From: an uncultured Bacilli bacterium
Lineage (GTDB): Bacteria; Bacillota_I; Bacilli_A; RF39; UBA660
DNA: 46,653 nt
Direction of reading: 5' to 3'
Assembly: GCA_944332715.1 (NCBI GenBank)
Contig: CALVKN010000007.1
Coordinates: forward strand, 1 to 46,653
The position numbers and the translations under genes are program-made. The notes under the pieces were generated by a model. The model was not told the DNA's origin and did not search any database. It was given only the letters and a program-made list of their open reading frames with translations. Below are positions 1 to 7,585 of this stretch, piece after piece. The number at the start of each line of letters is the position of its first letter. The first letter of the stretch is position 1.

Positions 1-77
1 ATAACTAAAAATATACAAAGCCCAATAACTAAAAGGACACATAAACCAATAACTATATATAATACTTTATTTTTCAT
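1..77 (-). CDS. N-terminal part of a membrane-anchored protein (cut by window edge)
   Basis: The minus strand reads ATG AAA AAT AAA and continues open to the window edge for 25 complete codons. After a short basic start (MKNK) the peptide is one hydrophobic segment rich in Leu, Ile, Val and Gly, so it is a signal anchor or first transmembrane helix. A GGGTGG-like ribosome binding site lies just upstream of the ATG. It lies 47 bases downstream of gmk on the same strand and is probably cotranscribed. Only the first helix is visible, so no family can be named. Confidence 0.6.
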   Translation of the reverse strand, partial: MKNKVLYIVIGLCVLLVIGLCIFLV

Positions 78-124
78 ACTACCACCCATTAAAGAATATC
101 ACACGTAATAATTATACGCAACAG

Positions 125-799
125 TTACTCATAATTTTTTTCATTAATAAATTCTTTATCCATCAATAGTTCATGAATTATTTCTTCTTCATTTTCCACA
201 CTTAACTCTTCAATTCTATCTACTCGAAGTTTTTCACTTGTTAGTATGGCTTCTACTTTTGCTACGGCATTATCTAAATCATCATTGACTACAACATAGT
301 TATAAGCATTAATTTGATTTATTTCGTTGTAAGCAACTTTAAACCTAGAAATTATTTGATCGATATTTTCATCACCGCGCATCATAATTCTTCTTTTTAC
401 TTCCCGCATTGATGGGGCCATTATAAATATTAAAATAGTACTTGGGTAAAGTTCTTTTATTTGTTTTGCCCCTTGAACATCTATTTCAAGTATTACATCT
501 TTTCCACTATTTAAAAGTTCTAACACTTCCTTTTTAGGTGTACCATAATATGCCCCATATTGAACTTGGGCATATTCTAAAAAGTCTCCATTTTTTATTT
601 TTCTTTCAAATTCCTCTGGAGTTACAAAGTAATAATCAACGCCATCAACTTCACTATCTCTTTTAGGTCTTGATGTATATGATGTTGATAATACTATATC
701 ATTATGATTAGCAAGTAACCTTTTTATAACTGTTCCTTTACCAGCACAAGTGGTACCAGATATAATTATTAAATCACCTTTACTTTTAGTTTTTATCAC
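125..799 (-). CDS. gmk: Guanylate kinase
   Basis: Phosphorylates GMP (or dGMP) to GDP with ATP in the cytoplasm. The protein has an N-terminal P-loop (SGTTCAGKGT, residues about 15-24), then the GMP-binding region with TSRPKR..EVDGVDYYFV, the FLEYAQVQYGAYYGTP segment and a lid with RRIMMRG. At 224 aa it is longer than the usual 190-210 aa because of an acidic C-terminal tail of about 25 residues. The start is GTG with GAGG upstream; the ATG four bases earlier runs straight into TGA. Odd point: the usual GPSGVGKGT P-loop reads GTTCAGKGT, keeping GKGT but replacing the P-S-G stretch. The usual partner rpoZ does not follow. Confidence 0.95.
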   Translation of the reverse strand: MIKTKSKGDLIIISGTTCAGKGTVIKRLLANHNDIVLSTSYTSRPKRDSEVDGVDYYFVTPEEFERKIKNGDFLEYAQVQYGAYYGTPKKEVLELLNSGKDVILEIDVQGAKQIKELYPSTILIFIMAPSMREVKRRIMMRGDENIDQIISRFKVAYNEINQINAYNYVVVNDDLDNAVAKVEAILTSEKLRVDRIEELSVENEEEIIHELLMDKEFINEKNYE

Positions 800-890
800 A
801 TTTATCCCTCACTTTTTCTAATAATTATAGCAAATTATTGATTATTTTCAAGGTAAAATTAGTTTTAAAATGTGAAAATGTGAAAAAGTA

Positions 891-919
891 TTGTCAAATA
901 AAAGTAATTGTGATATATT
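891..919 (+). promoter_or_regulatory. Sigma-A-type promoter of tRNA-Met
   Basis: The -35 box TTGTCA (891-896) and -10 box TATATT (914-919) are separated by 17 bases, and the tRNA begins 17 bases after the -10 box. A TG dinucleotide at 911-912 lies just upstream of the -10. Confidence 0.75.
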
Positions 920-935
920 ATTATTGCAATTTCAT

Positions 936-1012
936 GGCGATGTAGCTCAGTTGGCTAGAGCATCCGGTTCATACCCGGCAGGTCGTGTGTTCGAATCACA
1001 CCGTCGCTACCA
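936..1012 (+). tRNA. tRNA-Met (CAT anticodon), elongator-type
   Basis: A full cloverleaf is visible. The acceptor strand GGCGATG pairs with CGTCGCT using G-T wobbles, the D-loop carries AGCTCAGTTGG, the anticodon loop is TTCATAC, and the T-arm is GTGTG-TTCGAAT-CACAC. The 3' CCA is encoded. The body resembles Bacillota elongator tRNA-Met rather than the initiator, which lacks a G-T or Watson-Crick first acceptor pair. A tRNA-Ile2 whose CAT is later modified to lysidine cannot be fully excluded from sequence alone. Confidence 0.93.
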
Positions 1013-1022
1013 ATTTGTAATT

Positions 1023-1053
1023 AACTAGATAGAAATATCTAGTTTTATTTTTG
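1023..1053 (+). terminator. Intrinsic terminator after tRNA-Met
   Basis: The 8-bp stem AACTAGAT/ATCTAGTT (1023-1030 and 1037-1044) has a 6-base loop and is followed by a T-rich tract. Confidence 0.75.
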
Positions 1054-1087
1054 GCTAATTTTATATTATAATAATTATGGTGATATA

Positions 1088-1501
1088 ATGCTAAAGACAA
1101 TGTTGTTAGATAAAAGTAATAAAAAACTAATTAAAGAAATAAAAGATATTTTAATTAATTGGGAGAATTCTAATACAGATATTTTAGATGATATAGCTAC
1201 TATTACTCTACTTGATGATGATAATTTAATTGGATTTTATCGTATTGTTTTGCATGATAATGATAATACAAACTATGCCCCATGGATTGCTAATATTTAT
1301 ATAAAAGAAAATTATCGAAATAAAGGAAATGGAAGATATTTAATTAATACTATTCCTAATTATTTAGAAAAATTAAATATATCTAATATTTATTTACATA
1401 CAAGACATGAAAATTTTTATGAGAAATTTGGATGGCATTTATTACAGCCACTAGATTTACATGATGGAATAAAAAGAAATATTTATGCACTTAAAAAGTA
1501 G
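1088..1501 (+). CDS. GNAT-family N-acetyltransferase
   Basis: A 137-residue single-domain GNAT enzyme that transfers an acetyl group from acetyl-CoA to an amine or protein N-terminus; the substrate is unknown. The acetyl-CoA-binding motif A is clear (IYIKENYRNKGNGRYLI, with the Arg-x-x-Gly-x-Gly pyrophosphate loop), and the C-terminus has the typical FYEKFGW signature. The start has GGTGAT six bases upstream. It is one of few plus-strand genes, follows the tRNA terminator and converges on the lipid kinase gene with a shared terminator. Confidence 0.85.
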   Translation: MLKTMLLDKSNKKLIKEIKDILINWENSNTDILDDIATITLLDDDNLIGFYRIVLHDNDNTNYAPWIANIYIKENYRNKGNGRYLINTIPNYLEKLNISNIYLHTRHENFYEKFGWHLLQPLDLHDGIKRNIYALKK

Positions 1502-1519
1502 GAGCATCCCTACTTTTTT
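1493..1519. terminator. Bidirectional terminator between GNAT and lipid kinase genes
   Basis: AAAAAGTAGG (1493-1502) pairs perfectly with CCTACTTTTT (1509-1518) around a 6-base loop. A runs on one side and T runs on the other let it act on both convergent transcripts. It overlaps both stop codons. Confidence 0.8.
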
Positions 1520-2382
1520 CTGATTAAGTTTAAAACTCTGTTATTTTTAACAACTTTTATTTTGCCGGCGTTAGCATCAATTTTAAATTGATCACTATAA
1601 ATAATTTCGCCATCAACATTAGCAGTTACAGGATTTTCACTAGTTATGGTTATGGTCTTGGCAGTTGTTTTAACTAAACCATCAGTTTCTTCATGTGTTC
1701 CATTAATAACCTTTTTTAAGAAAACAGGCATTTGATATTTCTTAAGCCCTGCAACCATATATACTACAGCCCCTGGAGTACGCATGTCAGCAGATGGGGC
1801 AATTTCAAAACCATGCCCATAAAACTTACCATTACAAACTGTAACCATAGTCATACTTGGATCATAATATTTATCATTATCAGCCTCAACTAACATAGGT
1901 TCATTTTTATGTTTGAAAAAGGCATAAGCAATTCCTAAGTTATATATTTGACTTCTTGGAACCTTTAATTTTTTCATTTTATCTGCCGCTTCACAAATTT
2001 CAGCATCAATTCCTGTACTAAATATATTTAAACAATACATATCATTAACTTTTAAGACATTACATTCTGTAACTAATTTATCATATTCTTTTAAAGTGCG
2101 ATAAGTATCATTTCCAGAACCAAATGGAACAATTCCAAGCAAAGCTTTACCACCGATGATAGAATTTAATACGGCATTAATTGTTCCATCTCCTCCGACA
2201 GCATAAACAACACAAAATTCATCTTTGAAACGTTTAGCGATATCTATAGTTGATGCTCTTTGATCCGTTGTAAAAATCTCATAATCGACTTCTAAAGCCC
2301 GACATATACCATGGATTTCTTCAATTCTTTCAGCAGTCTTACCAGCATTAGAATTAACATTTACTATAAATACATGCTTCAC
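1510..2382 (-). CDS. Diacylglycerol/lipid kinase, DagK/YegS family
   Basis: Soluble-type lipid kinase, probably phosphorylating diacylglycerol for reuse in phospholipid synthesis at the membrane. It shows the N-terminal VNVNSNAGK nucleotide-binding strand, the hallmark YAVGGDGTINAVLN motif and the GIVPFGSGNDTYRTL segment, then the C-terminal beta domain. Length is about 290 aa, as expected. An ATG exists at 2397, but the GTG at 2382 is preferred because GGGGGTG lies six bases before it and the protein then starts KHVFIVN like its relatives. The gene overlaps the end of miaB on the same strand, so the two are translationally coupled. Confidence 0.88.
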   Translation of the reverse strand: MKHVFIVNVNSNAGKTAERIEEIHGICRALEVDYEIFTTDQRASTIDIAKRFKDEFCVVYAVGGDGTINAVLNSIIGGKALLGIVPFGSGNDTYRTLKEYDKLVTECNVLKVNDMYCLNIFSTGIDAEICEAADKMKKLKVPRSQIYNLGIAYAFFKHKNEPMLVEADNDKYYDPSMTMVTVCNGKFYGHGFEIAPSADMRTPGAVVYMVAGLKKYQMPVFLKKVINGTHEETDGLVKTTAKTITITSENPVTANVDGEIIYSDQFKIDANAGKIKVVKNNRVLNLIRKK

Positions 2383-3781
2383 TTTCAACACCCCCATCTA
2401 AACTGAAACTTTTAGCCTCATTTATTTTGACATTAACAATTTTACCAATTAAATCTTTAGAACCTTCAATATTTACGAGTTTCATTGTATCAGTATAACC
2501 ACAGACTTTATTTTCTCCTTTATCACTTGGACCTGTAACTAATACGGGTACAGTTTTACCAACATATTTTTTATTACTTTCTAAAGAATATTTGTTAACA
2601 AGTTCATTTAATCTATGTAGCCTTGCTTCCTTTTCTTCCACTTGAACTTTATCTTCCATTAAGGCAGCAGCAGTACCTACGCGTGGAGAAAAGATAAAAG
2701 TAAATGCTCCATCAAATTTACAATAATCAACTATATCTAAAGTCGCTTGGAAGTCTTCTTCTGTTTCATTAGGAAAACCTACGATAATATCAGTTGTAAT
2801 ACTAACACCTGGAACTTTTTCTTTAATTGTATTAAATAAATGTTTATATTCCTCTACTGTATACCTACGATTCATTTTTTTTAGTATAGTATCACTACCC
2901 GATTGAATAGGCAAATGAATATAAGGCATAATATTTGGATACTTTGCAATTACATCAATCATTTTATCAGTAAAGTTCCAAGGGTGGCTTGTTACAAAAC
3001 GAATTCTAGGTATCCCTATTTTAGCAGTTTCTTCAAGCAATGTAGCAAAATCATACCCTAAATCTAAATCTTTACCATAAGCGTTAACATTTTGACCTAA
3101 AAGAGTTACTTCCATATAGCCGTTATCTTTTAAATATTGTACTTCTTTTAGGATACTTTCTATTTTTCTACTTCGTTCACGACCTCTAGTAAAGGGAACT
3201 ATACAATAAGTACAAAATTTATCACAACCAAGTTGAATATTTATCCAAGCAGATATTTTAGAATCTCTACTATATTTGATATTTTCATGTACTTCATCAC
3301 TATTTGAGTAAACCTCTACAGTTTGTTTACCACTGGCATCAACTATCAACTTTGGTAATTCACTTAAATTATGAGTACCGATTACAATATCAATATATTT
3401 ATGATTTTTTATTATTTCCTCAACTTCACTAGGTTGCTGTGTAAGACAACCACATAAACAAATTATTAAATCTTTTTTTATCTTTTTTAAATGTTTACAT
3501 CTTCCTAAATAACCAAATACTTTGTCTTTAGCATTTTCTCTGATAGCACAAGTATTTAAAACTACTATATCAGCATCTTCCAAAACTTCACTTGGTGTAT
3601 ATCCTAATGCTTCAAGATAATATTTAATTTCTTCAGAATCATGAACATTCATTTGGCAACCGTAAGTTCTAAGAAAATATTTTTTACCTTTAAAAACAGG
3701 TTGGATATCTAAATCAAGATCAATATAGTTTATTTTAACTTTCTCTCTATTCTTAGCAATACATAAATCCGGTTTGTTCAC
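2354..3781 (-). CDS. miaB: tRNA-2-methylthio-N6-dimethylallyladenosine synthase
   Basis: Radical-SAM enzyme that adds a methylthio group to i6A37 of tRNAs reading UNN codons. Domains in order: UPF0004 (FLRTYGCQMNVHDSE, LNTCAIRENA, CGCLTQQ, carrying the three cluster cysteines), the radical-SAM core with GCDKFCTYCIVPFTRGRERSR, and a C-terminal TRAM domain. A frame opens with TTG at 3799, but GTG at 3781 has GGGTGA upstream and is preferred. About 35 residues precede the UPF0004 domain. A promoter with an extended -10 lies directly upstream. Confidence 0.95.
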   Translation of the reverse strand: MNKPDLCIAKNREKVKINYIDLDLDIQPVFKGKKYFLRTYGCQMNVHDSEEIKYYLEALGYTPSEVLEDADIVVLNTCAIRENAKDKVFGYLGRCKHLKKIKKDLIICLCGCLTQQPSEVEEIIKNHKYIDIVIGTHNLSELPKLIVDASGKQTVEVYSNSDEVHENIKYSRDSKISAWINIQLGCDKFCTYCIVPFTRGRERSRKIESILKEVQYLKDNGYMEVTLLGQNVNAYGKDLDLGYDFATLLEETAKIGIPRIRFVTSHPWNFTDKMIDVIAKYPNIMPYIHLPIQSGSDTILKKMNRRYTVEEYKHLFNTIKEKVPGVSITTDIIVGFPNETEEDFQATLDIVDYCKFDGAFTFIFSPRVGTAAALMEDKVQVEEKEARLHRLNELVNKYSLESNKKYVGKTVPVLVTGPSDKGENKVCGYTDTMKLVNIEGSKDLIGKIVNVKINEAKSFSLDGGVESEACIYSKC

Positions 3782-3805
3782 TAAATCACCCGCTTTCAAG
3801 ACTTT

Positions 3806-3833
3806 ATTTTAGCACACTATCAAAAAATGTGAA
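3806..3833 (-). promoter_or_regulatory. Proximal promoter of miaB
   Basis: On the minus strand, the -35-like TTCACA (3828-3833) and -10 TAAAAT (3806-3811) are 16 bases apart, and TGC directly precedes the -10 (extended -10). Confidence 0.55.
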
Positions 3834-3878
3834 AGCGGAATTTTGATGAGTGTGAAATAAAGTTGTGTAGAAAGGTTG

Positions 3879-3909
3879 TGTTATAATAGCATATACAAAC
3901 ACTATATGC
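3879..3909 (+). promoter_or_regulatory. Extended -10 element with adjoining dyad
   Basis: The plus strand carries TGTTATAAT (extended -10, 3879-3887), directly followed by a perfect 7-7-7 inverted repeat, GCATATA/TATATGC (3889-3909), at the expected transcription start. No good -35 box and no convincing ORF downstream are visible. This may be the start of a short regulated RNA, or the dyad may serve minus-strand transcription through the region. The rest of 3910-3979 shows nothing recognisable. Confidence 0.35.
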
Positions 3910-3979
3910 AAAGGATAGAAAAAAGTAAAATGTATTGATTAATAGATATTTTTTTACCAAAACCCCGCTTTCAACAACC

Positions 3980-4060
3980 ATTTTAACAGCATTTTTTATT
4001 ATTGCAAGCGATTCGACAAAAGTAGAAAAAACAAGACAAAATGCGATAAAATTCGACAAA
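3980..4060 (-). promoter_or_regulatory. Distal minus-strand promoter with two TTTGTCGAAT boxes
   Basis: On the minus strand, TTGCAA (4002-4007) and TAAAAT (3980-3985) are 16 bases apart, with TGT before the -10. The sequence TTTGTCGAAT lies three bases upstream of the -35 (4011-4020) and again at 4051-4060. The boxes match the shape of Spo0A (0A) boxes, consensus TTTGTCRAA. The promoter would make a long leader into miaB or an independent small RNA. Confidence 0.4.
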
Positions 4061-4092
4061 AAGTGTCTTTACATAAGTTTACATTTAAAAAG

Positions 4093-4130
4093 ACAACTAG
4101 ATTAGTTATCTAGTTGTTTTTGTCTTTTTC
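4093..4130. terminator. Terminator at the 3' end of the zinc-ribbon gene
   Basis: A perfect 10-bp stem ACAACTAGAT/ATCTAGTTGT (4093-4102 and 4108-4117) with a 5-base loop, flanked by A-rich and T-rich tracts, works in either direction. It overlaps the stop codon at 4110. Confidence 0.75.
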
Positions 4131-5564
4131 ACTCTTAACTTTACCTGTAAATTCTACACCTCTTACCGAAGTGTTATTTGCTCCGAGCATTCTAGAGTTT
4201 GATAATTCTTTTAAACGCATTACATAACTATCTTTTTTTCGTAAGTTAGTAATAGTTCTTTTAGTTTCTAATTCATGTCTATGTCGAGCATTTTTATTGC
4301 GATATTTATAATATATAATAAAGTAATAAATAATACCCAAACTAAGAAAAAGATAACTATAATCAAAATCAACAAAGAGCATTAGTATTATTCCTAATAG
4401 TTCAACTAAGGCTGATATTGCCAGTAACTTTGGTATATGTATTGGAACACTTCCCATAACTTCTTTAGTTCTAGCATTGACTGCTACATAATGTAAAGTC
4501 TTTTTATTACCACGCACTTCTTGATAACTATATAACCAAACAGGTAAGTATGCTGATTTCCATTGTTCTCCCAAAACATCTAAGGTCTCACTGCTCCATG
4601 CAACACCTCTATCATATTCTGTTAAAGATTCATTAGCAACAAATCTTGAAATATCTTTAAATTGGGCATTTACTAATGGTTTTAAATCTTCAATATTGAT
4701 ATCTCTTCGCTCAGATGTACACCCTCTTAAATAATTGGCATTCCACTTGACAGCATTTTCAATATCAAAAGGCATTATAGCATTAATAACATTATTAGTT
4801 TTATCATCATCACTTTTATTTAATCTATCAGAATTAGATTCAACTGTTAGGCCTTCAACTGTCAAGTCAAACTCGCGGGATACATCATAAAGGTCCGCAT
4901 CATAATAAGTTCTTCTATGCTCATTATCACCACGAGTATACCTTCTAACTAGTCTTTCACCTTGCCCAACTAATCTAGCATGAGCATTCAAATCAACTAT
5001 CATATAGGGAAAATAAACACTCATTATATTGTTAGTTGTAAACTCTTGTTTAAATTTAGTATTGGCATAAAACTTTCTTTTATTAACAAACGCTCTAATA
5101 ACACTTTGCGCCTCTTCTTTTTTTACTGCAAAAGGTAAAACGACATCAGGAATACTACCATTAGGTATTTGCTCATTAATCGATAATGTATTACGACACC
5201 AGTGACATCTTGCTTGAGTAACTTCAGAAGTATCAATTACAACTTCCGCACCACAACTACTACATTTTAAAGTAACTATATCATTAGTATCTGCAATGAT
5301 ATTTTGAGCACCACTAGCAATAACACTTCCCTCTAAGTCACTAATATCAGTTTCAAAACCTTCAACTTTAACTGGTTCAAATTCATATCTACAGAAATTA
5401 CAACGCAATTTGCCTGTATTTATATTAAGTGCTATATCTGTTGCCCCACATTTTGGGCATTTATCTTGACCATTACTTGCACCATTATCAGTTTTGACAA
5501 TTTTGACATCTGATTGTATAGAAGAATTTTGTTTTTTAATATCTTCATTCAAATCAGGTTTCAT
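4110..5564 (-). CDS. Double zinc-ribbon membrane protein, YdjG-like SPFH partner
   Basis: 484-aa protein with two zinc ribbons near the N-terminus (Cys 36, 39, 55, 58 and Cys 101, 104, 120, 123), a long soluble middle region, and two adjacent transmembrane helices around residues 378-420, followed by a basic tail. It sits four bases downstream of the SPFH gene. In Bacillus subtilis, YdjG (zinc ribbon plus membrane segments) and the SPFH protein YdjI form a membrane complex linked to PspA-type envelope stress. The architecture and gene order here match that pair, so it probably anchors or recruits the SPFH protein. The exact molecular function is not known. Confidence 0.65.
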   Translation of the reverse strand: MKPDLNEDIKKQNSSIQSDVKIVKTDNGASNGQDKCPKCGATDIALNINTGKLRCNFCRYEFEPVKVEGFETDISDLEGSVIASGAQNIIADTNDIVTLKCSSCGAEVVIDTSEVTQARCHWCRNTLSINEQIPNGSIPDVVLPFAVKKEEAQSVIRAFVNKRKFYANTKFKQEFTTNNIMSVYFPYMIVDLNAHARLVGQGERLVRRYTRGDNEHRRTYYDADLYDVSREFDLTVEGLTVESNSDRLNKSDDDKTNNVINAIMPFDIENAVKWNANYLRGCTSERRDINIEDLKPLVNAQFKDISRFVANESLTEYDRGVAWSSETLDVLGEQWKSAYLPVWLYSYQEVRGNKKTLHYVAVNARTKEVMGSVPIHIPKLLAISALVELLGIILMLFVDFDYSYLFLSLGIIYYFIIYYKYRNKNARHRHELETKRTITNLRKKDSYVMRLKELSNSRMLGANNTSVRGVEFTGKVKSEKDKNN

Positions 5565-5568
5565 AATA

Positions 5569-6801
5569 CTATATTCCTAACAATTGAGCTTTTACTTTAT
5601 CGTAATCTTCTTGTGTAATTGCTCCAGCATCAAGAAGTTTTTTCATTTCTAAAAGTTTAGTTGTAGCATCACTTTGAGTATTTTGCGCTGGTGCTACATT
5701 TTGTTCTGGAGCCACTTGTTGTGGAGCACTTTGTGGTTGATTGAATGCCGGTTGGTAACTTGAAGGTGTTGGTTGTTGTTGCATACCACTAACCATTCCA
5801 CCAGCTGCTTGCATTCCCATTCCCATGAAAGCAAGACCAGTTCCACCACCGTTTTCTCCAGCAGATTGCATGCCACGAGCGGCTGCTTGTTGCATAAAGG
5901 CATTTCCTCTAGCACCAGATAAAGCATCAGCTTTCTTAACATCGCTCATAAGTGCTTTAGTATCTTCATCGTATTCGATAGCAAGTATTGCTGTTTTAAC
6001 AATTTCTAGACCACGAGTTGATTTCCATTGATAAGCATCTTCAACGGCTTTAGCCATTGCTTGAGCAAAACCAATTTGATCTCCTTGAATCTTAGAAATA
6101 CGATTACCCTTTGATGGATCGTTAGTATAATTAGAAAATGCTGCGGATAAAGTACCTACCACTTCATTAAATAATTGCGTTGCAGCATCATTATCCATAT
6201 CAGCAAAGTCAAATACTTTAGCATTTGCTTGTAAATACTGAGCAGGAACAAAATTTTTCACAAATAACATTGGGTCAACTATTTTTAAAGTATAAGTACC
6301 TCTAGTTACACATCCTACTTGTGTTCCAAAGTAAGCATCATCCCAATAAATTTCTGATTGTGTTCCAAATTTGTTATTAGGAATTTCTTTTAAATTAATG
6401 TAGAATGCTAATTGTTGAGAACCTGGTTGTCCACCAAATTTAAATCTTTCCCAGGATTGACTAAGAGTTGATGAAATTATACCATCTCCTCCAAAAAATG
6501 ATCTGGAATTTGGATCATCTGATTTAAATTCAAATCCTCCTGGTTCTGCAATCAAGCCAGTAATTTGACCATCTTGAACTGTAATTAATGCAGTTCCTTC
6601 TGGAACGATTATTTTACTTCCATTGGAAATAATATTTTCGCTTCCTTTAGTATTTTCGCCACGTCCGGCATTAGTTCCACTAGCAACTGCTGGAAAAACT
6701 GCTGCTGTTGCGGGAACATTTGGTATTGGAGCATAAAAATCTTTCCATTGGTCAGCAAAGGTGCCACCAAGGGCTCCGGCAAAAGCTTTAATAAATCCCA
6801 T
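5569..6801 (-). CDS. SPFH-domain protein with C-terminal SHOCT domain, YdjI-like
   Basis: 410-aa protein of the YdjI / virion-core-like SPFH family. The N-terminal half includes EGTALITVQDGQITGL and ALLAIEYDEDTK-like SPFH segments, then a Gln/Pro/Gly-rich linker (about residues 320-375). The last 35 residues form a SHOCT module (LLEMKKLLDAGAITQEDYDKVK). There is no transmembrane helix, so membrane attachment probably comes from the adjacent zinc-ribbon protein. The ATG has AGAGG seven bases upstream. It is first in a two-gene operon with its own promoter and a palindrome in the leader. A role in membrane organisation or envelope stress is inferred. Confidence 0.78.
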   Translation of the reverse strand: MGFIKAFAGALGGTFADQWKDFYAPIPNVPATAAVFPAVASGTNAGRGENTKGSENIISNGSKIIVPEGTALITVQDGQITGLIAEPGGFEFKSDDPNSRSFFGGDGIISSTLSQSWERFKFGGQPGSQQLAFYINLKEIPNNKFGTQSEIYWDDAYFGTQVGCVTRGTYTLKIVDPMLFVKNFVPAQYLQANAKVFDFADMDNDAATQLFNEVVGTLSAAFSNYTNDPSKGNRISKIQGDQIGFAQAMAKAVEDAYQWKSTRGLEIVKTAILAIEYDEDTKALMSDVKKADALSGARGNAFMQQAAARGMQSAGENGGGTGLAFMGMGMQAAGGMVSGMQQQPTPSSYQPAFNQPQSAPQQVAPEQNVAPAQNTQSDATTKLLEMKKLLDAGAITQEDYDKVKAQLLGI

Positions 6802-6830
6802 AAAAACTACCTCTTTTCTTTAAAAGCTTA

Positions 6831-6870
6831 ATAGGAATCTTCCTATCCTTTTTAATTATATCATATTATA
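6831..6870 (-). promoter_or_regulatory. Promoter and leader palindrome of the SPFH operon
   Basis: On the minus strand two TATAAT boxes occur (6865-6870 and 6855-6860). The second has TGA before it (extended -10), but no good -35 is seen. Just after it comes the near-perfect dyad ATAGGAA-TC-TTCCTAT (6831-6846), lying in the 5' leader about 9 bases beyond the -10. This is a plausible repressor site or a small mRNA hairpin. Confidence 0.5.
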
Positions 6871-6885
6871 TCGAAATTTTTATAC

Positions 6886-6919
6886 AAAAACCTAAGGACT
6901 TTACTTATCCTTAGGTTTT
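6886..6919 (-). terminator. Terminator of the serS operon
   Basis: A perfect stem AAAACCTAAGGA/TCCTTAGGTTTT (from 6887 and 6908-6919) with a 9-base loop is followed by T residues on the minus strand. It begins inside the last codons of the gene ending at 6901. Confidence 0.8.
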
Positions 6920-7584
6920 CTTCTAACCAAATTTTTATTTTTTTCTTCATCTAACTTATAAAATCTAATATCGCCTTCAAAAGTTTGTACTAAAGAAGCT
7001 ACCATTATATCCGTAAATACTTCATCAATCCAAGGACACCTAATATATTCTTTTGATCCAATATATATTTGATATAAAATATGCATTAATGTATCCATTT
7101 TTGTTTGTGGGTCTAACTTCTCGTAAGTTTTAGCACTTTCATCACTTACAGAAATATCATCATCACCATTATAGTAAAAATATATTACAACAGGCCTTCC
7201 TTCTTCAAAATAGCCAACGTAATATTCACGATATTCGGTTTGAATTTCGATATGTTCATCTGTAGTATCAATTACATATTTTTTAACTGGACCATAATCC
7301 TGCTCAAATTGTTCAATTTCACACACAAATGATTTCATATCCTTTTTTCGGGTTACCCAATCTTTAATTGCCCAAGCTAAATTAACTACAGGTATATAGT
7401 CATACCACTCTGGTTTTTTATCTAACTTATCAATCATATAATCTCTAAGTCCATCTGGTATACCTTTTTCTTTAGCTATATCATGAAATTCAGCAACATT
7501 TTTATTAATTACATGGCATTTAATAGCATAAGTTGAAACAAAATTAGCAATATATAACCCTAGTAAAAATTCAAATGTTGGCAT
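6901..7584 (-). CDS. Unknown protein, third gene of the serS operon
   Basis: 227 aa, not recognised. A short hydrophobic stretch at residues 4-20 could be a signal or weak anchor. A second moderately hydrophobic region (YIPVVNLAWAIKDWV, about 63-77) may be amphipathic. The rest is soluble, rich in charged and aromatic residues, with an acidic middle (NGDDDISVSDESAK) and a basic end. It starts one base after serS stops and ends in a strong terminator, so it is cotranscribed with the T-box-controlled genes. Any link to serine or translation is inference from position only. Confidence 0.6.
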   Translation of the reverse strand: MPTFEFLLGLYIANFVSTYAIKCHVINKNVAEFHDIAKEKGIPDGLRDYMIDKLDKKPEWYDYIPVVNLAWAIKDWVTRKKDMKSFVCEIEQFEQDYGPVKKYVIDTTDEHIEIQTEYREYYVGYFEEGRPVVIYFYYNGDDDISVSDESAKTYEKLDPQTKMDTLMHILYQIYIGSKEYIRCPWIDEVFTDIMVASLVQTFEGDIRFYKLDEEKNKNLVRRKPKDK

Positions 7585-7585
7585 A

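Noticed and set aside
3820-4059. 79-codon minus-strand ORF upstream of miaB
   Set aside because: It needs a TTG start without a ribosome binding site, overlaps two promoters and the miaB leader, and its product has no domain pattern.
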